Of a stretch of 64,000 bases of DNA, positions 19,581 to 29,654 are shown in pieces. Within the stretch, counting starts at the first letter, position 1, and every line of letters starts with the position of its first letter. Origin of the DNA: Pantoea vagans (GTDB taxonomy: Bacteria; Pseudomonadota; Gammaproteobacteria; Enterobacterales; Enterobacteriaceae). The stretch lies in NCBI RefSeq assembly GCF_001506165.1, contig NZ_CP011427.1:620001-684000 (forward strand). The letters are read 5' to 3'. The notes beneath the pieces are model-generated. The model worked only from the letters and a program-made list of their open reading frames with translations. It was not told the DNA's origin and searched no databases. A program made the translations under genes and the position numbers.

Positions 19581-20240
19581 ATGACCCAGGATGAACTGAA
19601 AAAAGCAGTAGGTTGGGCAGCGTTGCAGTACGTTGAGCCAGGCACAATTGTGGGCGTTGGCACCGGTTCTACTGCGGCGCATTTCATTGATGCGCTCGGC
19701 ACCATGAAGGATCAAATTGAAGGCGCGGTTTCCAGCTCGGAAGCCTCGACCGAAAAACTCAAAGCGTTAGGCATCCATATCTTTGACCTCAATGAGGTGG
19801 ATGAGCTGTCGGTTTATGTCGATGGTGCTGATGAAATCAATCCACAGATGCAGATGATCAAAGGCGGCGGTGCCGCGCTGACCCGCGAGAAAATCGTGGC
19901 GGCGGTGGCGAAGAAATTCGTCTGCATCGCAGATGCCTCCAAAGAAGTCGATGTGCTGGGTCATTTCCCGTTACCGGTGGAAGTGATCCCGATGGCGCGT
20001 TCGTTTGTGGCACGTGAACTGGTGAAGCTGGGTGGCTTGCCAGAGTATCGCCAAAACGTGGTCACTGATAACGGCAACATTATTCTCGACGTGCATAATC
20101 TGCGTATTCTTGACCCGATTGCATTGGAAAAAACCATCAATGCGCTGCCTGGCGTGGTGACGGTTGGCCTGTTTGCCGCGCGTGGGGCCGATGTTGCGCT
20201 GATCGGCACCGCAGATGGCGTGAAAACCATCACTAATTGA
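19581..20240 (+). CDS. rpiA: Ribose-5-phosphate isomerase A
   Basis: 219 residues from the ATG at 19581, which gives the family start [18 protein letters not shown]. It interconverts ribose 5-phosphate and ribulose 5-phosphate. The phosphate loop [16 protein letters not shown] and the catalytic region [25 protein letters not shown] are clear. A longer open frame upstream overlaps argP and is not used. A GC-rich hairpin follows at 20246-20266. Confidence 0.97.
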   Translation: MTQDELKKAVGWAALQYVEPGTIVGVGTGSTAAHFIDALGTMKDQIEGAVSSSEASTEKLKALGIHIFDLNEVDELSVYVDGADEINPQMQMIKGGGAALTREKIVAAVAKKFVCIADASKEVDVLGHFPLPVEVIPMARSFVARELVKLGGLPEYRQNVVTDNGNIILDVHNLRILDPIALEKTINALPGVVTVGLFAARGADVALIGTADGVKTITN

Positions 20241-20245
20241 TCTGT

Positions 20246-20266
20246 CCGGCGCGCAGCCCGCGCCGG
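20246..20266 (+). terminator. Hairpin after rpiA
   Basis: CCGGCGCG-CAGCC-CGCGCCGG followed by TTATTTCC: strong stem, modest T content. Confidence 0.6.
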
Positions 20267-20519
20267 TTATTTCCATTCGCAAAACATCTTTTCTCGCCAG
20301 GGTGAAATTTGGTGACTTATGTCACAAAAGATTCATCAATCGCGGGTTCGTACTTCACGGAACACGCATGTCACGATTTTGTACGGCATTGTGCTGCCTG
20401 AGCGTGGGCGCATGCTGGTGGTGAGGCAATCGTTTGTATTGCTGCGCACGAAATTTTTGATATTTTGGCAGAAGGCTAGCTTATGGTAGTCCTCATTGAA
20501 TTCAGAATAGGGTCGGGAA

Positions 20520-21758
20520 ATGGCAAAGGTATCACTGGAAAAAGACAAGATTAAGTTCCTGCTGGTGGAAGGCGTTCACCAGAGTGCACTGGATAATCTG
20601 CGCGCTGCAGGTTACACCAACATCGAATTCCATAAAGGGGCACTGGATGCGGAGTCGCTGAAGTCCTCGATTCGCGATGCGCACTTCATTGGTATCCGTT
20701 CCCGTACCCAACTGACCGAAGAGATTTTTGCGGCAGCTGAAAAGCTGGTGGCTGTAGGTTGCTTCTGTATCGGAACCAACCAGGTTGACCTGGGTGCAGC
20801 AGCGAAACGCGGTGTGCCGGTATTCAACGCGCCATTCTCTAACACCCGTTCAGTGGCTGAGCTGGTGATTGGTGAAATGTTGCTGATGCTGCGCGGCATT
20901 CCTGAAGCCAACGCCAAAGCGCACCGTGGTATCTGGAATAAAGTGGCCAACGGCTCCTATGAAGCGCGTGGTAAGAAGCTGGGTATCATTGGCTACGGTC
21001 ATATCGGTATGCAGTTGGGCGTGCTGGCAGAAAGCCTGGGCATGCACGTCTTCTTCTACGATATCGAGACTAAACTGCCACTGGGTAACGCGACTCAGGT
21101 GCGTCATCTGTCTGACCTGCTGAATATGAGCGATGTGGTCAGCCTGCATGTGCCAGAAAACCACACCACGCAAAATATGATCGGTGCTGATGAGCTGGCG
21201 CTGATGAAGCCGGGTTCACTGCTGATCAACGCCGCACGCGGCACCGTGATTGATATCCCGGCGCTGTGTAATGCGCTGGCGAACAAACATCTGGCAGGCG
21301 CGGCGATCGACGTGTTCCCGGTTGAACCAGCGACCAACAGCGATCCGTTCAACTCGCCGCTGTGTGAGTTCGACAACGTGATCCTGACGCCACACATTGG
21401 TGGTTCTACTCAGGAAGCGCAGGAAAATATCGGTCTGGAAGTTTCTGGCAAGCTGGCGAAGTACTCTGACAACGGTTCTACGCTGTCTGCGGTTAACTTC
21501 CCGGAAGTATCACTGCCGATGCATGCCGCCAGCGCCAGCCGCTTACTGCACATCCACGAAAACCGTCCAGGTGTGTTGACTGCGATTAACCAGATCTTTG
21601 CTGAGCAGGGCATCAACATTGCCGCCCAGTATCTGCAAACATCCCCGCTGATGGGCTATGTGGTTATCGACATTGATGCGGAAGAAGATGTGGCGGATAA
21701 AGCGCTGCAACTGATGAAAGCCATTCCGGGCACCATTCGCGCTCGTCTGCTGTACTGA
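20520..21758 (+). CDS. serA: D-3-phosphoglycerate dehydrogenase
   Basis: 412 residues. It is the first enzyme of serine synthesis, oxidising 3-phosphoglycerate with NAD and inhibited by serine. The NAD motif GIIGYGHIGMQLG (about residues 157-169), the catalytic His in TPHIGGSTQEAQ and the C-terminal ACT domain (HENRPGVLTAINQIFAEQ) are seen. It has two more residues than E. coli SerA, in the ACT linker. About 280 bases of leader separate it from rpiA, room for regulatory input such as Lrp. It is convergent with ygfA across a GC-rich hairpin. Confidence 0.98.
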   Translation: MAKVSLEKDKIKFLLVEGVHQSALDNLRAAGYTNIEFHKGALDAESLKSSIRDAHFIGIRSRTQLTEEIFAAAEKLVAVGCFCIGTNQVDLGAAAKRGVPVFNAPFSNTRSVAELVIGEMLLMLRGIPEANAKAHRGIWNKVANGSYEARGKKLGIIGYGHIGMQLGVLAESLGMHVFFYDIETKLPLGNATQVRHLSDLLNMSDVVSLHVPENHTTQNMIGADELALMKPGSLLINAARGTVIDIPALCNALANKHLAGAAIDVFPVEPATNSDPFNSPLCEFDNVILTPHIGGSTQEAQENIGLEVSGKLAKYSDNGSTLSAVNFPEVSLPMHAASASRLLHIHENRPGVLTAINQIFAEQGINIAAQYLQTSPLMGYVVIDIDAEEDVADKALQLMKAIPGTIRARLLY

Positions 21759-21770
21759 TTTGCTGCTATC

Positions 21771-21790
21771 GGGCGCGTCTTGGCGCGCCC
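21771..21790. terminator. Bidirectional hairpin between serA and ygfA
   Basis: GGGCGCG-TCTTGG-CGCGCCC lies between the convergent stop codons. No long T-run. Confidence 0.5.
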
Positions 21791-21801
21791 CTCTCAAACC
21801 G

Positions 21802-22401
21802 CTACGCGTTATCCCACTGCCACAATTTTGACGGTGTCAAAATGGCGGGCAACGGCACATCCCACGCAGCTATCGGCAATGCCTCCACGCGCTGGCAATC
21901 GTGGGCAATACCCATCGGTAAAAAACCATGCTGCTGCCAGTTTTGCAGCGTGCGATCGTAAAATCCGCCCCCCATCCCCAGACGCTGTCCCTGATGGTCA
22001 AATGCCACTAACGGCACCAGCATCACATCTAACTGGTCAAGTGTGGCCATCTGGGTGATATCCAGAGGTGGCTCGGGAATGCGTAATTTGTTGGGATTGA
22101 GCGGCGTATCTGGGGTATAGCGCAGAAACAACAGATTGCCCGGCGCAAAGGGGTGCAGTACTGGCAGGTAAACCTGTTTTTTTTGCTGCCAGAGTTTGGC
22201 AATCAGTGGGCGAGTGCTGATTTCGCCATCTACAGACAAGAACAGTGCGATGCGCTGTGCGTTGGCAATGGGTGCGAAATTAATAGCGTGCTCAGCCAGC
22301 AGATCGGCGGCGTGTTCCTGTTGCTCAGACGTGAGATTGCGGCGCAGATGGCGCACATGCTGACGGATGTCCTGACGGTCGAGAAGGGAGGGTGCTGACA
22401 T
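21802..22401 (-). CDS. ygfA: 5-formyltetrahydrofolate cyclo-ligase
   Basis: 199 residues. It converts 5-formyl-THF to 5,10-methenyl-THF with ATP, recycling a side product of glycine/serine one-carbon metabolism. The family signature is present in PLVAFDHQGQRLGMGGGFYDRTL (residues ~131-153). It lies directly downstream of 6S RNA, as in E. coli, where ssrS and ygfA (fau) are cotranscribed. No separate promoter is obvious in the ~70 bases between them. Confidence 0.95.
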   Translation of the reverse strand: MSAPSLLDRQDIRQHVRHLRRNLTSEQQEHAADLLAEHAINFAPIANAQRIALFLSVDGEISTRPLIAKLWQQKKQVYLPVLHPFAPGNLLFLRYTPDTPLNPNKLRIPEPPLDITQMATLDQLDVMLVPLVAFDHQGQRLGMGGGFYDRTLQNWQQHGFLPMGIAHDCQRVEALPIAAWDVPLPAILTPSKLWQWDNA

Positions 22402-22473
22402 GATAACCCCGGCAGAGTCGGCTGTTGCCAGCCACTATATCATACCGGGAATTAACAGGTTGGAACTAAGAGA

Positions 22474-22657
22474 GGATCTCCGAGATGCCGCCGCAGGCTG
22501 TAACCCTTGAACCCATGGTTCAAGGTGAACATGCCGTCACAATTATTAGGCTTCTCGGACGGACCGAGCATGCGCACAAATTGTGGATCGTCACATTCTG
22601 TTGGTATTAAATATCGGCTCAGGGGACGGGCCCGCTTGCAAACATCTCAGAGAAAAT
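22474..22657 (-). ncRNA. ssrS: 6S RNA
   Basis: About 184 bases read on the minus strand. The 5' part (TTTCTCTGAGATGTTTGCAA) pairs with the 3' part (GGCGGCATCTCGGAGATCC) to close the rod; in between are the conserved CGGGCCCGTCCCCTGAGCCGA and GCATGCTCGGTCCGTCCGAG segments around the large central bubble. 6S RNA mimics an open promoter and holds sigma-70 RNA polymerase in stationary phase. Position between zapA and ygfA matches E. coli. Ends are estimated by alignment from memory and may be a few bases off. Confidence 0.95.
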
Positions 22658-22695
22658 TGACTTCACCGTCACTCTACCACGAGTACCATGAAGTG

Positions 22696-23025
22696 TTATT
22701 CGAATTTAGGGCCCTGGCGATCAGTTATGCGACCTTGCTCAACTAATGCTTGTTCAATCGTCTGCTGCAGCATGCGGATACGTTGTTCCATGTTTGCTGC
22801 ATAGTCGCGCGTTTTGCCTTTTTCCTGTGCCAATTCATGGCAGATGTTTAAGGCGGCGATGAACACCAGCTGCTCTGTATTGGTGACTCTAGTGCGAACT
22901 TTTAAATCTTGCAACCGTTGATTGAGATCCTCTGCTGCCAGATTCAGCGCTTCTTGCTGTTCAGGCGGACAATTCACTCTCAATGAACGACCAAAAATCT
23001 GAATATCTACCGGTTGTGCAGACAT
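22696..23025 (-). CDS. zapA: Cell division protein ZapA
   Basis: 109 residues. It is a small cytoplasmic protein that crosslinks FtsZ protofilaments at midcell. It begins [20 protein letters not shown]; an N-terminal globular part (1-45) is followed by a long coiled-coil helix ([20 protein letters not shown]). An AGGATGG site precedes the start. It is divergent from ygfB and upstream of ssrS on the same strand, the enteric arrangement. Confidence 0.96.
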   Translation of the reverse strand: MSAQPVDIQIFGRSLRVNCPPEQQEALNLAAEDLNQRLQDLKVRTRVTNTEQLVFIAALNICHELAQEKGKTRDYAANMEQRIRMLQQTIEQALVEQGRITDRQGPKFE

Positions 23026-23194
23026 GCCACCATCCTAACTGATTACTTCGTTCGCTCTCCCTTACCGTTCAATGGGTTGGGAGGTGCGCAACTATATATA
23101 CCCGAGTTATAAGTTACAACCCCTTTTCTGGAAACTCAGAGGCACCTGGTGGTAGCATAACACGAACTTATTCTGCCAACGACGACCAAAGCTT

Positions 23195-23776
23195 ATGTCA
23201 TTACAGAACGCAACTCCTGGTTACAACGCGCTTGCCGCGGCACTCTCACAGCAAGGTGTCGGTATGACACCTGCCGAAATGCACGGATTACTCTCTGGCA
23301 TTTTGTGCGGTGGTAATCAGGACACCAGCTGGAAAACCCTGGTCCATGACCTCACCAACGAAGGCATGGCGTTTTCGCAAAGCCTGTCTCAGCCTCTGCA
23401 GGCGCTGCATGAGAGCCTGGCAAGTACGCTGGAAGACGAAGGATTTATGTTCCAGTTGATGCTGCCGGAAGATGACGACATCACTGTGTTTGACCGTGCC
23501 GATGCACTTGCGGGCTGGGTGAATCACTTCCTGCTGGGATTAGGGGTGACGCAGCCTAAGCTGGAAAAAGTGACCGGCGAGACCGGTGAAGCCATTGACG
23601 ATTTGCGCACTATCGCGCAACTCGGTTATGACGAAGACGAAGATCAGGAAGAGCTGGAGCAGTCACTGGAAGAGGTGATTGAGTATGTGCGCGTGGCAGC
23701 GTTGTTGTGCCATGACACCTTCGCGCGCGCGCAAACGCCAACCGCACCTGAAGTTAAAAAGCCTACGTTACACTAA
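23195..23776 (+). CDS. ygfB: UPF0149 family protein YgfB
   Basis: 193 residues. It begins [19 protein letters not shown] and contains [18 protein letters not shown], typical of YgfB/YecA-like proteins. The helical, very acidic C-terminal half has a run of Asp/Glu near residues 148-165. The biochemical role is not settled in enterics. It starts the ygfB-pepP-ubiH-ubiI series as in E. coli; pepP follows after 47 bases. Confidence 0.93.
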   Translation: MSLQNATPGYNALAAALSQQGVGMTPAEMHGLLSGILCGGNQDTSWKTLVHDLTNEGMAFSQSLSQPLQALHESLASTLEDEGFMFQLMLPEDDDITVFDRADALAGWVNHFLLGLGVTQPKLEKVTGETGEAIDDLRTIAQLGYDEDEDQEELEQSLEEVIEYVRVAALLCHDTFARAQTPTAPEVKKPTLH

Positions 23777-23823
23777 GCGCGTCATTGCGGGCGGAGGTGC
23801 CCGTTTCAACAGGGAGTGCAAAC

Positions 23824-25146
23824 ATGATTACACTGGAAACTTTCCAGCAACGTCGTCAGGCGCTGATTGCCCGTATGGCGCCTGGCAGTGCCGCTTTGAT
23901 TTTTGCTGCACCTGAAGTGACGCGCAGCAACGATACCGAATATAACTTCCGCCAAAACAGCGACTTCTGGTATTTCACGGGCTTCAATGAGCCGCAGGCG
24001 CTTTTGGTGTTGATCAAAAGTGACGACAAGCATAATCACAGCGTGCTGTTTAACCGTGTGCGTGACCTGACGGCAGAGATCTGGTTTGGTCGCCGTCTTG
24101 GACAAGACGCCGCCCCCGCCAGGCTGGGTGTCGATCGCGCCTTGCCATGGGATGACATCGGGGAACAGCTGCATCAATTGCTGAATGGTCTGGATGTGGT
24201 CTATCACGCCCAGGGTGAGTATGCAGAATCTGATCAGCTGGTGTTCAGCGCGCTGGAAAAACTGCGCCGTGGATTCCGTCAAAATCTGAGCGCACCGGCC
24301 ACGGTCACCGACTGGCGTCCGTGGGTGCACGACATGCGCCTGTTTAAAAGCGAAGAAGAGATCGAGATTCTGCGCCGCGCTGGCAAGATCAGCGCGTTGG
24401 CACATACCCGCGCGATGCAAACCTGCCGCCCCGGTATGTTCGAATATCAGCTGGAAGGCGAAATTCATCATGAATTCAATCGCCACGGCGCGCGCTTCCC
24501 GTCTTACAACACCATCGTCGGCTCGGGTGAAAACGGCTGCATCCTGCATTACACCGAGAACGAAAGTGAAATGCAGGATGGTGACCTGGTGCTGATTGAT
24601 GCCGGCTGTGAGTTTCACGGTTATGCCGGTGATATCACCCGTACCTTCCCGGTGAACGGCAAATTCACCCAGCCACAGCGCGAGATTTATGACATCGTGC
24701 TCGCCTCTCTCTACAAAGCACTGTCAATGTTCCGTCCAGGCATTAGCATCCACGACGTTAATGACGAAGTGGTGCATATCATGATCACCGGCCTGGTTGA
24801 TCTCGGCATTCTTGAAGGCAACATCGATACCTTGTTTGAAGAGCAGGCACATCGTCCCTTCTTCATGCACGGTTTGAGCCACTGGTTGGGGCTGGATGTA
24901 CATGATGTTGGCCATTACGGCACGCCGAGTCGTGACCGTATTCTGGAGCCGGGCATGGTGCTGACGATTGAACCGGGTCTGTACATTGCGCCCGATGCTA
25001 AGGTGCCTGCGCAATATCGCGGCATTGGTATTCGTATCGAAGATGACATCGTGATTACAGCGGACGGCAATGAAAACCTCACCGACAGCGTCGTCAAAGA
25101 CGCCGATGCGATTGAAGCATTGATGGCGGCGGCACGTCACGCATGA
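23824..25146 (+). CDS. pepP: Xaa-Pro aminopeptidase P
   Basis: 440 residues from the ATG at 23824, preceded by GGGAG, giving the family start MITLETFQQRRQALIARM. It is a dinuclear Mn exopeptidase that removes an N-terminal residue next to proline. The creatinase-fold ligands are visible: LIDAGCEFHGYAGDITRTFP (two Asp), HGLSHWLGLDVHD (His), and two Glu in LTIEPGLY and GIRIEDDI. It ends with a 4-base overlap (ATGA) with ubiH, so translation is likely coupled. Confidence 0.97.
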   Translation: MITLETFQQRRQALIARMAPGSAALIFAAPEVTRSNDTEYNFRQNSDFWYFTGFNEPQALLVLIKSDDKHNHSVLFNRVRDLTAEIWFGRRLGQDAAPARLGVDRALPWDDIGEQLHQLLNGLDVVYHAQGEYAESDQLVFSALEKLRRGFRQNLSAPATVTDWRPWVHDMRLFKSEEEIEILRRAGKISALAHTRAMQTCRPGMFEYQLEGEIHHEFNRHGARFPSYNTIVGSGENGCILHYTENESEMQDGDLVLIDAGCEFHGYAGDITRTFPVNGKFTQPQREIYDIVLASLYKALSMFRPGISIHDVNDEVVHIMITGLVDLGILEGNIDTLFEEQAHRPFFMHGLSHWLGLDVHDVGHYGTPSRDRILEPGMVLTIEPGLYIAPDAKVPAQYRGIGIRIEDDIVITADGNENLTDSVVKDADAIEALMAAARHA

Positions 25147-26321
25147 GCATTGTAATTGCAGGTGGCGGCATGACCGGCGCCACCCTCGCATTGGCGATTT
25201 CGCACCTTACGCAAGGTCAGCTGCCCGTCACCCTGATCGAACGCAGCCTGCCGGATAGCCGTGCACATCCCGGCTTTGATGGACGCGCGATTGCGCTGGC
25301 AGCGGGCACCTGCCAGCAGTTGGCGGATATTGATCTGTGGCGTTCACTCGCCGATTGCGCTACGCCCATCACCGATATTCACGTTTCCGATCGCGGTCAC
25401 ACCGGCTTCGTCCAGTTGCAGGCGGATGACTATCAGCTCCCGGCACTCGGCCATGTAGTGGAGTTATACGATGTGGGACAGCGCCTGTTTCAGCGTCTGA
25501 AAAGTGCGCCGGGCGTGACGGTGCGTTGCCCCGATTATGTCACCGCAGTATCGCGCAGTGCAGAGTCGGTGCAAGTGACGCTCAACAGCGGCGAACAGCT
25601 GGAAGCTGCGTTACTGGTGGCGGCAGACGGTTCTCGTTCGCCGCTGGCAGCCTCTTGCGGCATCACCTGGCAGCGCGACGATTACCAGCAGCTGGCGGTG
25701 ATTGCCAATGTCACCACGCAATTGCCGCATCAGGGGCGTGCGTTTGAGCGCTTTACGCAGCACGGCCCACTGGCGTTGCTGCCGATGTCTGGCAATCGTA
25801 TGTCGCTAGTGTGGTGCCATCCGGTTGAGGCGGAAGCAGACATTAAACAGTGGGATGATGCTACTTTTCTGCGCACGCTCCAGCAGGCATTTGGCTGGCG
25901 GCTGGGGCGTTTTACCCACACCGGGCAGCGCGAAGTCTATCCGTTGGCACTACAAACCGCCGAACGTCAGGTGGCACACCGTCTGGCGCTGGTGGGCAAT
26001 GCGGCACAGACGCTGCATCCTATCGCGGGCCAGGGCTTTAATCTGGGGCTGCGTGATGTGATGTCTCTGGCGGAAACGCTGGCAAGTGCGCATCGTCGTC
26101 AGCAGGACGTTGGGAGTTATGGTGTGCTGCACCATTTTGCCGCGCGTCGCCAACCGGATCGGGCCGCGACCATTGGTGTCACCGATGGCCTGGTGCGGCT
26201 GTTTGCCAACCGTTATGCGCCCTTAGTGGCGGGAAGAAATCTTGGGCTGGTGGCAATGGACCATCTGCCATGGCTGCGAAACCCACTTGCCGCGCGCACG
26301 CTCGGCTGGGTCAAGCGTTAA
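25143..26321 (+). CDS. ubiH: 2-octaprenyl-6-methoxyphenol hydroxylase
   Basis: 392 residues. It is an FAD monooxygenase of ubiquinone synthesis (C1 hydroxylation in E. coli). The N-terminal GxGxxG-type motif IVIAGGGMTGATLALAI is at residues 3-19, and the second FAD motif LVGNAAQTLHPIAGQGFNLG near residue 280. It overlaps pepP by four bases and is followed after 20 bases by the paralogue ubiI. Membrane-associated through the Ubi complex rather than by helices. Confidence 0.96.
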   Translation: MSIVIAGGGMTGATLALAISHLTQGQLPVTLIERSLPDSRAHPGFDGRAIALAAGTCQQLADIDLWRSLADCATPITDIHVSDRGHTGFVQLQADDYQLPALGHVVELYDVGQRLFQRLKSAPGVTVRCPDYVTAVSRSAESVQVTLNSGEQLEAALLVAADGSRSPLAASCGITWQRDDYQQLAVIANVTTQLPHQGRAFERFTQHGPLALLPMSGNRMSLVWCHPVEAEADIKQWDDATFLRTLQQAFGWRLGRFTHTGQREVYPLALQTAERQVAHRLALVGNAAQTLHPIAGQGFNLGLRDVMSLAETLASAHRRQQDVGSYGVLHHFAARRQPDRAATIGVTDGLVRLFANRYAPLVAGRNLGLVAMDHLPWLRNPLAARTLGWVKR

Positions 26322-26341
26322 GCATGAATTAAGGGGCAGCA

Positions 26342-27544
26342 ATGCAAACATTTGATGTGGCCATCGCCGGTGGCGGCATGGTAGGTCTGGCCGTCGCCTG
26401 CGGATTGCAGGGCAGTGGCTTGCGCGTTGCCGTGCTGGAAAAAGCACCTGAGCCACAATTTGATCCCGCGAGCGCCGCGTCGATCCGTGTGTCTGCCATC
26501 AACGCGGCCAGCGAACGTCTGCTGCAAAAACTGGACGTCTGGTCCAGCATCCTCGCGTTGCGTGCCAGTGCTTATCACGGCATGGAAGTGTGGGACCAAG
26601 ATAGCTTTGGTTCGATCAGTTTTGATGATGAGCAGCAGGGGCTGTCGCACCTTGGACACATCATTGAAAATGAGGTGATTCACAGCGCGCTATGGCAGCG
26701 CGCCAGCCAGTGCAGTGATGTGACCTTATTTGCTCCAGCGCAGTTGCAGCAGGTGGCATTTGGCGATAACGAAGCCTTTGTCACACTGCAGGACGGCAGC
26801 ATGATGAGTGCGCGCTTACTGATTGCCGCAGATGGCGCCAATTCCTGGCTGCGAGATAAAGCAGATATTCCAGTCACCTTCTGGGATTACGATCACCATG
26901 CGCTGGTGGCGAATATTCGCACCGACATGCCGCACGATGCGATTGCGCGACAGGTGTTCCACGGTGACGGCATTCTGGCGTTTCTGCCGATGCAAGACCC
27001 GCACCTGTGCTCCATCGTCTGGTCTCTCTCGCCACAGGAAGCGGCGCGGGTACAGTCCATGCCGGAAGCCTTGTTCAATCAGCAACTCTCCGTTGCCTTT
27101 GATATGCGCCTCGGGCTGTGCCACGTTGAAAGTGAGCGCAAAACCTTCCCGCTGATGGCACGTTACGCGCGTAATTTTGCCGCACATCGTCTGGCCTTGG
27201 TTGGCGATGCTGCGCACACCATCCATCCACTGGCGGGGCAGGGGGTGAACCTCGGCTTTATGGATGCCGCTGAACTGATTGGTGAAATTCGCCGTTTGCA
27301 GCAGGAAGGTAAAGATATCGGTCAGCATCTGTATCTGCGTCGCTATGAGCGCAGCCGTAAACACAGCGCCGCCATGATGCTGGCAGGGATGCAGGGATTC
27401 CGCGAGTTATTTGCCGGCACCCATCCAGCAAAAAAACTGCTGCGTGATGTCGGATTGAAACTGGCCGATACGCTGCCGGGCGTAAAACCGATGATGCTGA
27501 AACAGGCAATGGGGCTGAACGATATGCCCAGTTGGATCCGCTAA
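26342..27544 (+). CDS. ubiI: 2-octaprenylphenol hydroxylase UbiI (VisC)
   Basis: 400 residues. It is the C5 hydroxylase of ubiquinone synthesis and a paralogue of UbiH. FAD motifs: FDVAIAGGGMVGLAVACGL at residues 3-21 and LVGDAAHTIHPLAGQGVNLG near residue 285. It is preceded by AAGGGG. It ends the ygfB-ubiI operon; a perfect TTCG hairpin lies 17 bases after the stop. Confidence 0.96.
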   Translation: MQTFDVAIAGGGMVGLAVACGLQGSGLRVAVLEKAPEPQFDPASAASIRVSAINAASERLLQKLDVWSSILALRASAYHGMEVWDQDSFGSISFDDEQQGLSHLGHIIENEVIHSALWQRASQCSDVTLFAPAQLQQVAFGDNEAFVTLQDGSMMSARLLIAADGANSWLRDKADIPVTFWDYDHHALVANIRTDMPHDAIARQVFHGDGILAFLPMQDPHLCSIVWSLSPQEAARVQSMPEALFNQQLSVAFDMRLGLCHVESERKTFPLMARYARNFAAHRLALVGDAAHTIHPLAGQGVNLGFMDAAELIGEIRRLQQEGKDIGQHLYLRRYERSRKHSAAMMLAGMQGFRELFAGTHPAKKLLRDVGLKLADTLPGVKPMMLKQAMGLNDMPSWIR

Positions 27545-28050
27545 CGTCCCCCTTTCTGTCCGGGCGGCCTTCGGGCCGCCCTCTGAGCCACGACCTACAC
27601 TCATTTCATCCCTGTAAGTGGGCCCTTAAGCCGCTCGCTGGCGCCCGCCCGAACTCCTGATAAAAACGTCTTCGCACCACGCTGGTGCGCACCTGCACCC
27701 AAATTGCGCCTCGTTTGATTTATTCTAATTTCACCCATTAATTCGCATTAGTTTATCTCATGCTAATGCTTGCGGGTTACCGAACCATTTCCGCGCCTTA
27801 GGACATGAGTTCCATTATCTGGCTGGTTTAATGTATCAGTAACGTATTTTGTGCGCGGTTAATCACAAAATTGCAGTGAATTATGCTGATTGATATTCGG
27901 TGTATCACGGAATGATGGTAGTGTTTCGCCCTCGTTTTCCTTATGGTTAATCGCCGCATTCGGTGGTAACTTCAGCACAAAGAGAACGTTTGCGTCAGCC
28001 TGAAAAGGCGACGCAGGCGCGTCACGCTCACTTGTTTTCACAGGATGGTT
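27545..28050. other. 506-base leader region upstream of gcvT
   Basis: No gene seen. A hairpin (27562-27581) lies near the ubiI end. The remaining AT-rich stretch (27715-27900) is where GcvA, Lrp and PurR act in E. coli. I could not recognise a glycine riboswitch or assign individual operators. Confidence 0.5.
27562..27581 (+). terminator. Perfect TTCG hairpin after ubiI
   Basis: GGGCGGCC-TTCG-GGCCGCCC, 8-bp stem. The following TCTGAGCC has few T, so termination strength is uncertain. Confidence 0.6.
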
Positions 28051-29148
28051 ATGACTCAGCAAACGCCTCTATTCGAACAGCATCAGGCATGCGGTGCTCG
28101 CATGGTGGACTTTCATGGCTGGATGATGCCACTGCATTACGGCTCACAAATGGATGAGCACCATGTGGTGCGTAACGATGCCGGCATGTTTGATGTTTCC
28201 CACATGACCATCGTCGATCTGCGCGGTGCGCGTACGCGCGAATTCTTGCGCTATCTGCTGGCGAATGATGTCGCCAAACTGACCCAGCCGGGTAAAGCCC
28301 TGTATACCGGCATGCTGAATGCTTCTGCTGGCGTCATTGATGATTTGATTGTTTACTTTATGACCGAAGACTTTTTCCGTCTGGTGGTGAACTCCGCCAC
28401 GCGTGAGAAAGATTTGGCATGGATTAAGCAGCATGCACAGCCGTTTGGCGTTGAACTCACTGAGCGTGATGATCTGTCGCTGATTGCCGTGCAGGGCCCT
28501 AATGCACAGCAGAAAGCCCAAACGTTATTCAGCGATGCACAGCGTCAAGCCGTTGCCGGAATGAAACCTTTCTTCGGGGTACAGGCGGAAAACCTGTTTA
28601 TCGCCACCACCGGTTATACCGGGGAAGCGGGTTACGAAATCGCTATGCCTAACAGCGAAGCGGCTGATTTCTGGCAGAAACTACTGGCCGCTGGGGTAAA
28701 ACCTGCGGGTCTGGGCGCGCGCGACACGCTGCGTCTGGAAGCCGGTATGAACCTGTATGGCCAGGAGATGGACGAAGGCGTTTCACCGCTGGCTGCCAAC
28801 ATGGGCTGGACGGTCAGTTGGGAACCCAGCGATCGTCATTTTATCGGCCGTGAAGCCCTTGAATCCCAACGTGCTAAAGGCACTGAAAAGCTGGTTGGAT
28901 TGATCATGACCGAAAAAGGGGTGCTGCGTAACGGCTTGCCGGTACGCTTCACTGACGAACAAGGTCAGCCGCAGCAGGGTATTATTACCAGTGGTTCCTT
29001 CTCCCCGACGCTGGGTTGCAGCATTGCGCTGGCACGTGTGCCAGCGGGCATTGGTGAGCAAGCGATTGTAGAGATCCGCAATCGTGAAATGCCGGTGAAA
29101 GTGACTAAACCGATTTTTGTTCGCGCCGGTAAGCCGGTCGCTCAGTAA
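28051..29148 (+). CDS. gcvT: Glycine cleavage system T protein (aminomethyltransferase)
   Basis: 365 residues starting at the ATG at 28051, six bases after AGGA; an ATG two codons earlier is too close to that site. The protein begins [20 protein letters not shown]. The T protein moves the methylene carbon from lipoyl-bound aminomethyl to tetrahydrofolate and releases ammonia. The folate-binding region and the catalytic Asp lie in [11 protein letters not shown] and [11 protein letters not shown] segments; the C-terminal beta-barrel is typical. First gene of gcvTHP, 21 bases before gcvH. Confidence 0.97.
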   Translation: MTQQTPLFEQHQACGARMVDFHGWMMPLHYGSQMDEHHVVRNDAGMFDVSHMTIVDLRGARTREFLRYLLANDVAKLTQPGKALYTGMLNASAGVIDDLIVYFMTEDFFRLVVNSATREKDLAWIKQHAQPFGVELTERDDLSLIAVQGPNAQQKAQTLFSDAQRQAVAGMKPFFGVQAENLFIATTGYTGEAGYEIAMPNSEAADFWQKLLAAGVKPAGLGARDTLRLEAGMNLYGQEMDEGVSPLAANMGWTVSWEPSDRHFIGREALESQRAKGTEKLVGLIMTEKGVLRNGLPVRFTDEQGQPQQGIITSGSFSPTLGCSIALARVPAGIGEQAIVEIRNREMPVKVTKPIFVRAGKPVAQ

Positions 29149-29169
29149 TTTTTTTCAGGAGAAATGGCG

Positions 29170-29556
29170 ATGAGCAATGTGCCTAATGAATTGAAATACC
29201 GCGATAGCCACGAGTGGGTGCGTAAAGAAGCCGATGGCACCTTTACCGTGGGTATCACCGAACACGCGCAAGAACTGCTGGGCGACATGGTGTTTGTTGA
29301 CCTGCCCGACGTTGGCGCGACTTACGCTGCCGGTGACGACTGTGCCGTGGCGGAATCCGTTAAAGCCGCATCCGATATCTATGCCCCACTGAGCGGTGAG
29401 ATCGTGGCGGTTAACGAAGCCTTAGCTGACGCGCCGGAGCTGGTGAACAGCGAACCCTACGCAGAGGGTTGGCTGTTCCGTATCAAAGCCAGCGACCTGT
29501 CAGAACTTGACTCAATGCTCGATGCCGATGCGTACAAAGGCGCCATCGACGAGTAA
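29170..29556 (+). CDS. gcvH: Glycine cleavage system H protein
   Basis: 128 residues from the ATG at 29170, chosen because AGGAG sits 8 bases before it; the ATG at 29164 would be only two bases away. The H protein carries the lipoyl arm that shuttles intermediates between P, T and L proteins. The lipoylated Lys is K65 in [13 protein letters not shown]. Between gcvH and gcvP there is a complete terminator-like hairpin (29568-29599). Confidence 0.97.
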   Translation: MSNVPNELKYRDSHEWVRKEADGTFTVGITEHAQELLGDMVFVDLPDVGATYAAGDDCAVAESVKAASDIYAPLSGEIVAVNEALADAPELVNSEPYAEGWLFRIKASDLSELDSMLDADAYKGAIDE

Positions 29557-29567
29557 CCGGTAGCCAC

Positions 29568-29599
29568 AGAAGGTGCTGCATTGCGGCACCTTCTTTTTT
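29568..29599 (+). terminator. Terminator-like hairpin inside the gcvTHP operon
   Basis: AGAAGGTGC-TGCATTGCG-GCACCTTCT followed by TTTTT lies between gcvH and gcvP. It probably lets only part of the transcripts reach gcvP, adjusting H:P ratio. Confidence 0.8.
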
Positions 29600-29654
29600 A
29601 TCTGCCTGATTTTATGCCGTTTTGTCACCCAGCCCGATTCAGGATTTACTGCAA

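Noticed and set aside
27545..28050. Glycine riboswitch before gcvT
   Set aside because: No tandem aptamer-like core could be recognised, and enteric gcvTHP is known to be controlled by GcvA/Lrp/PurR and GcvB instead.
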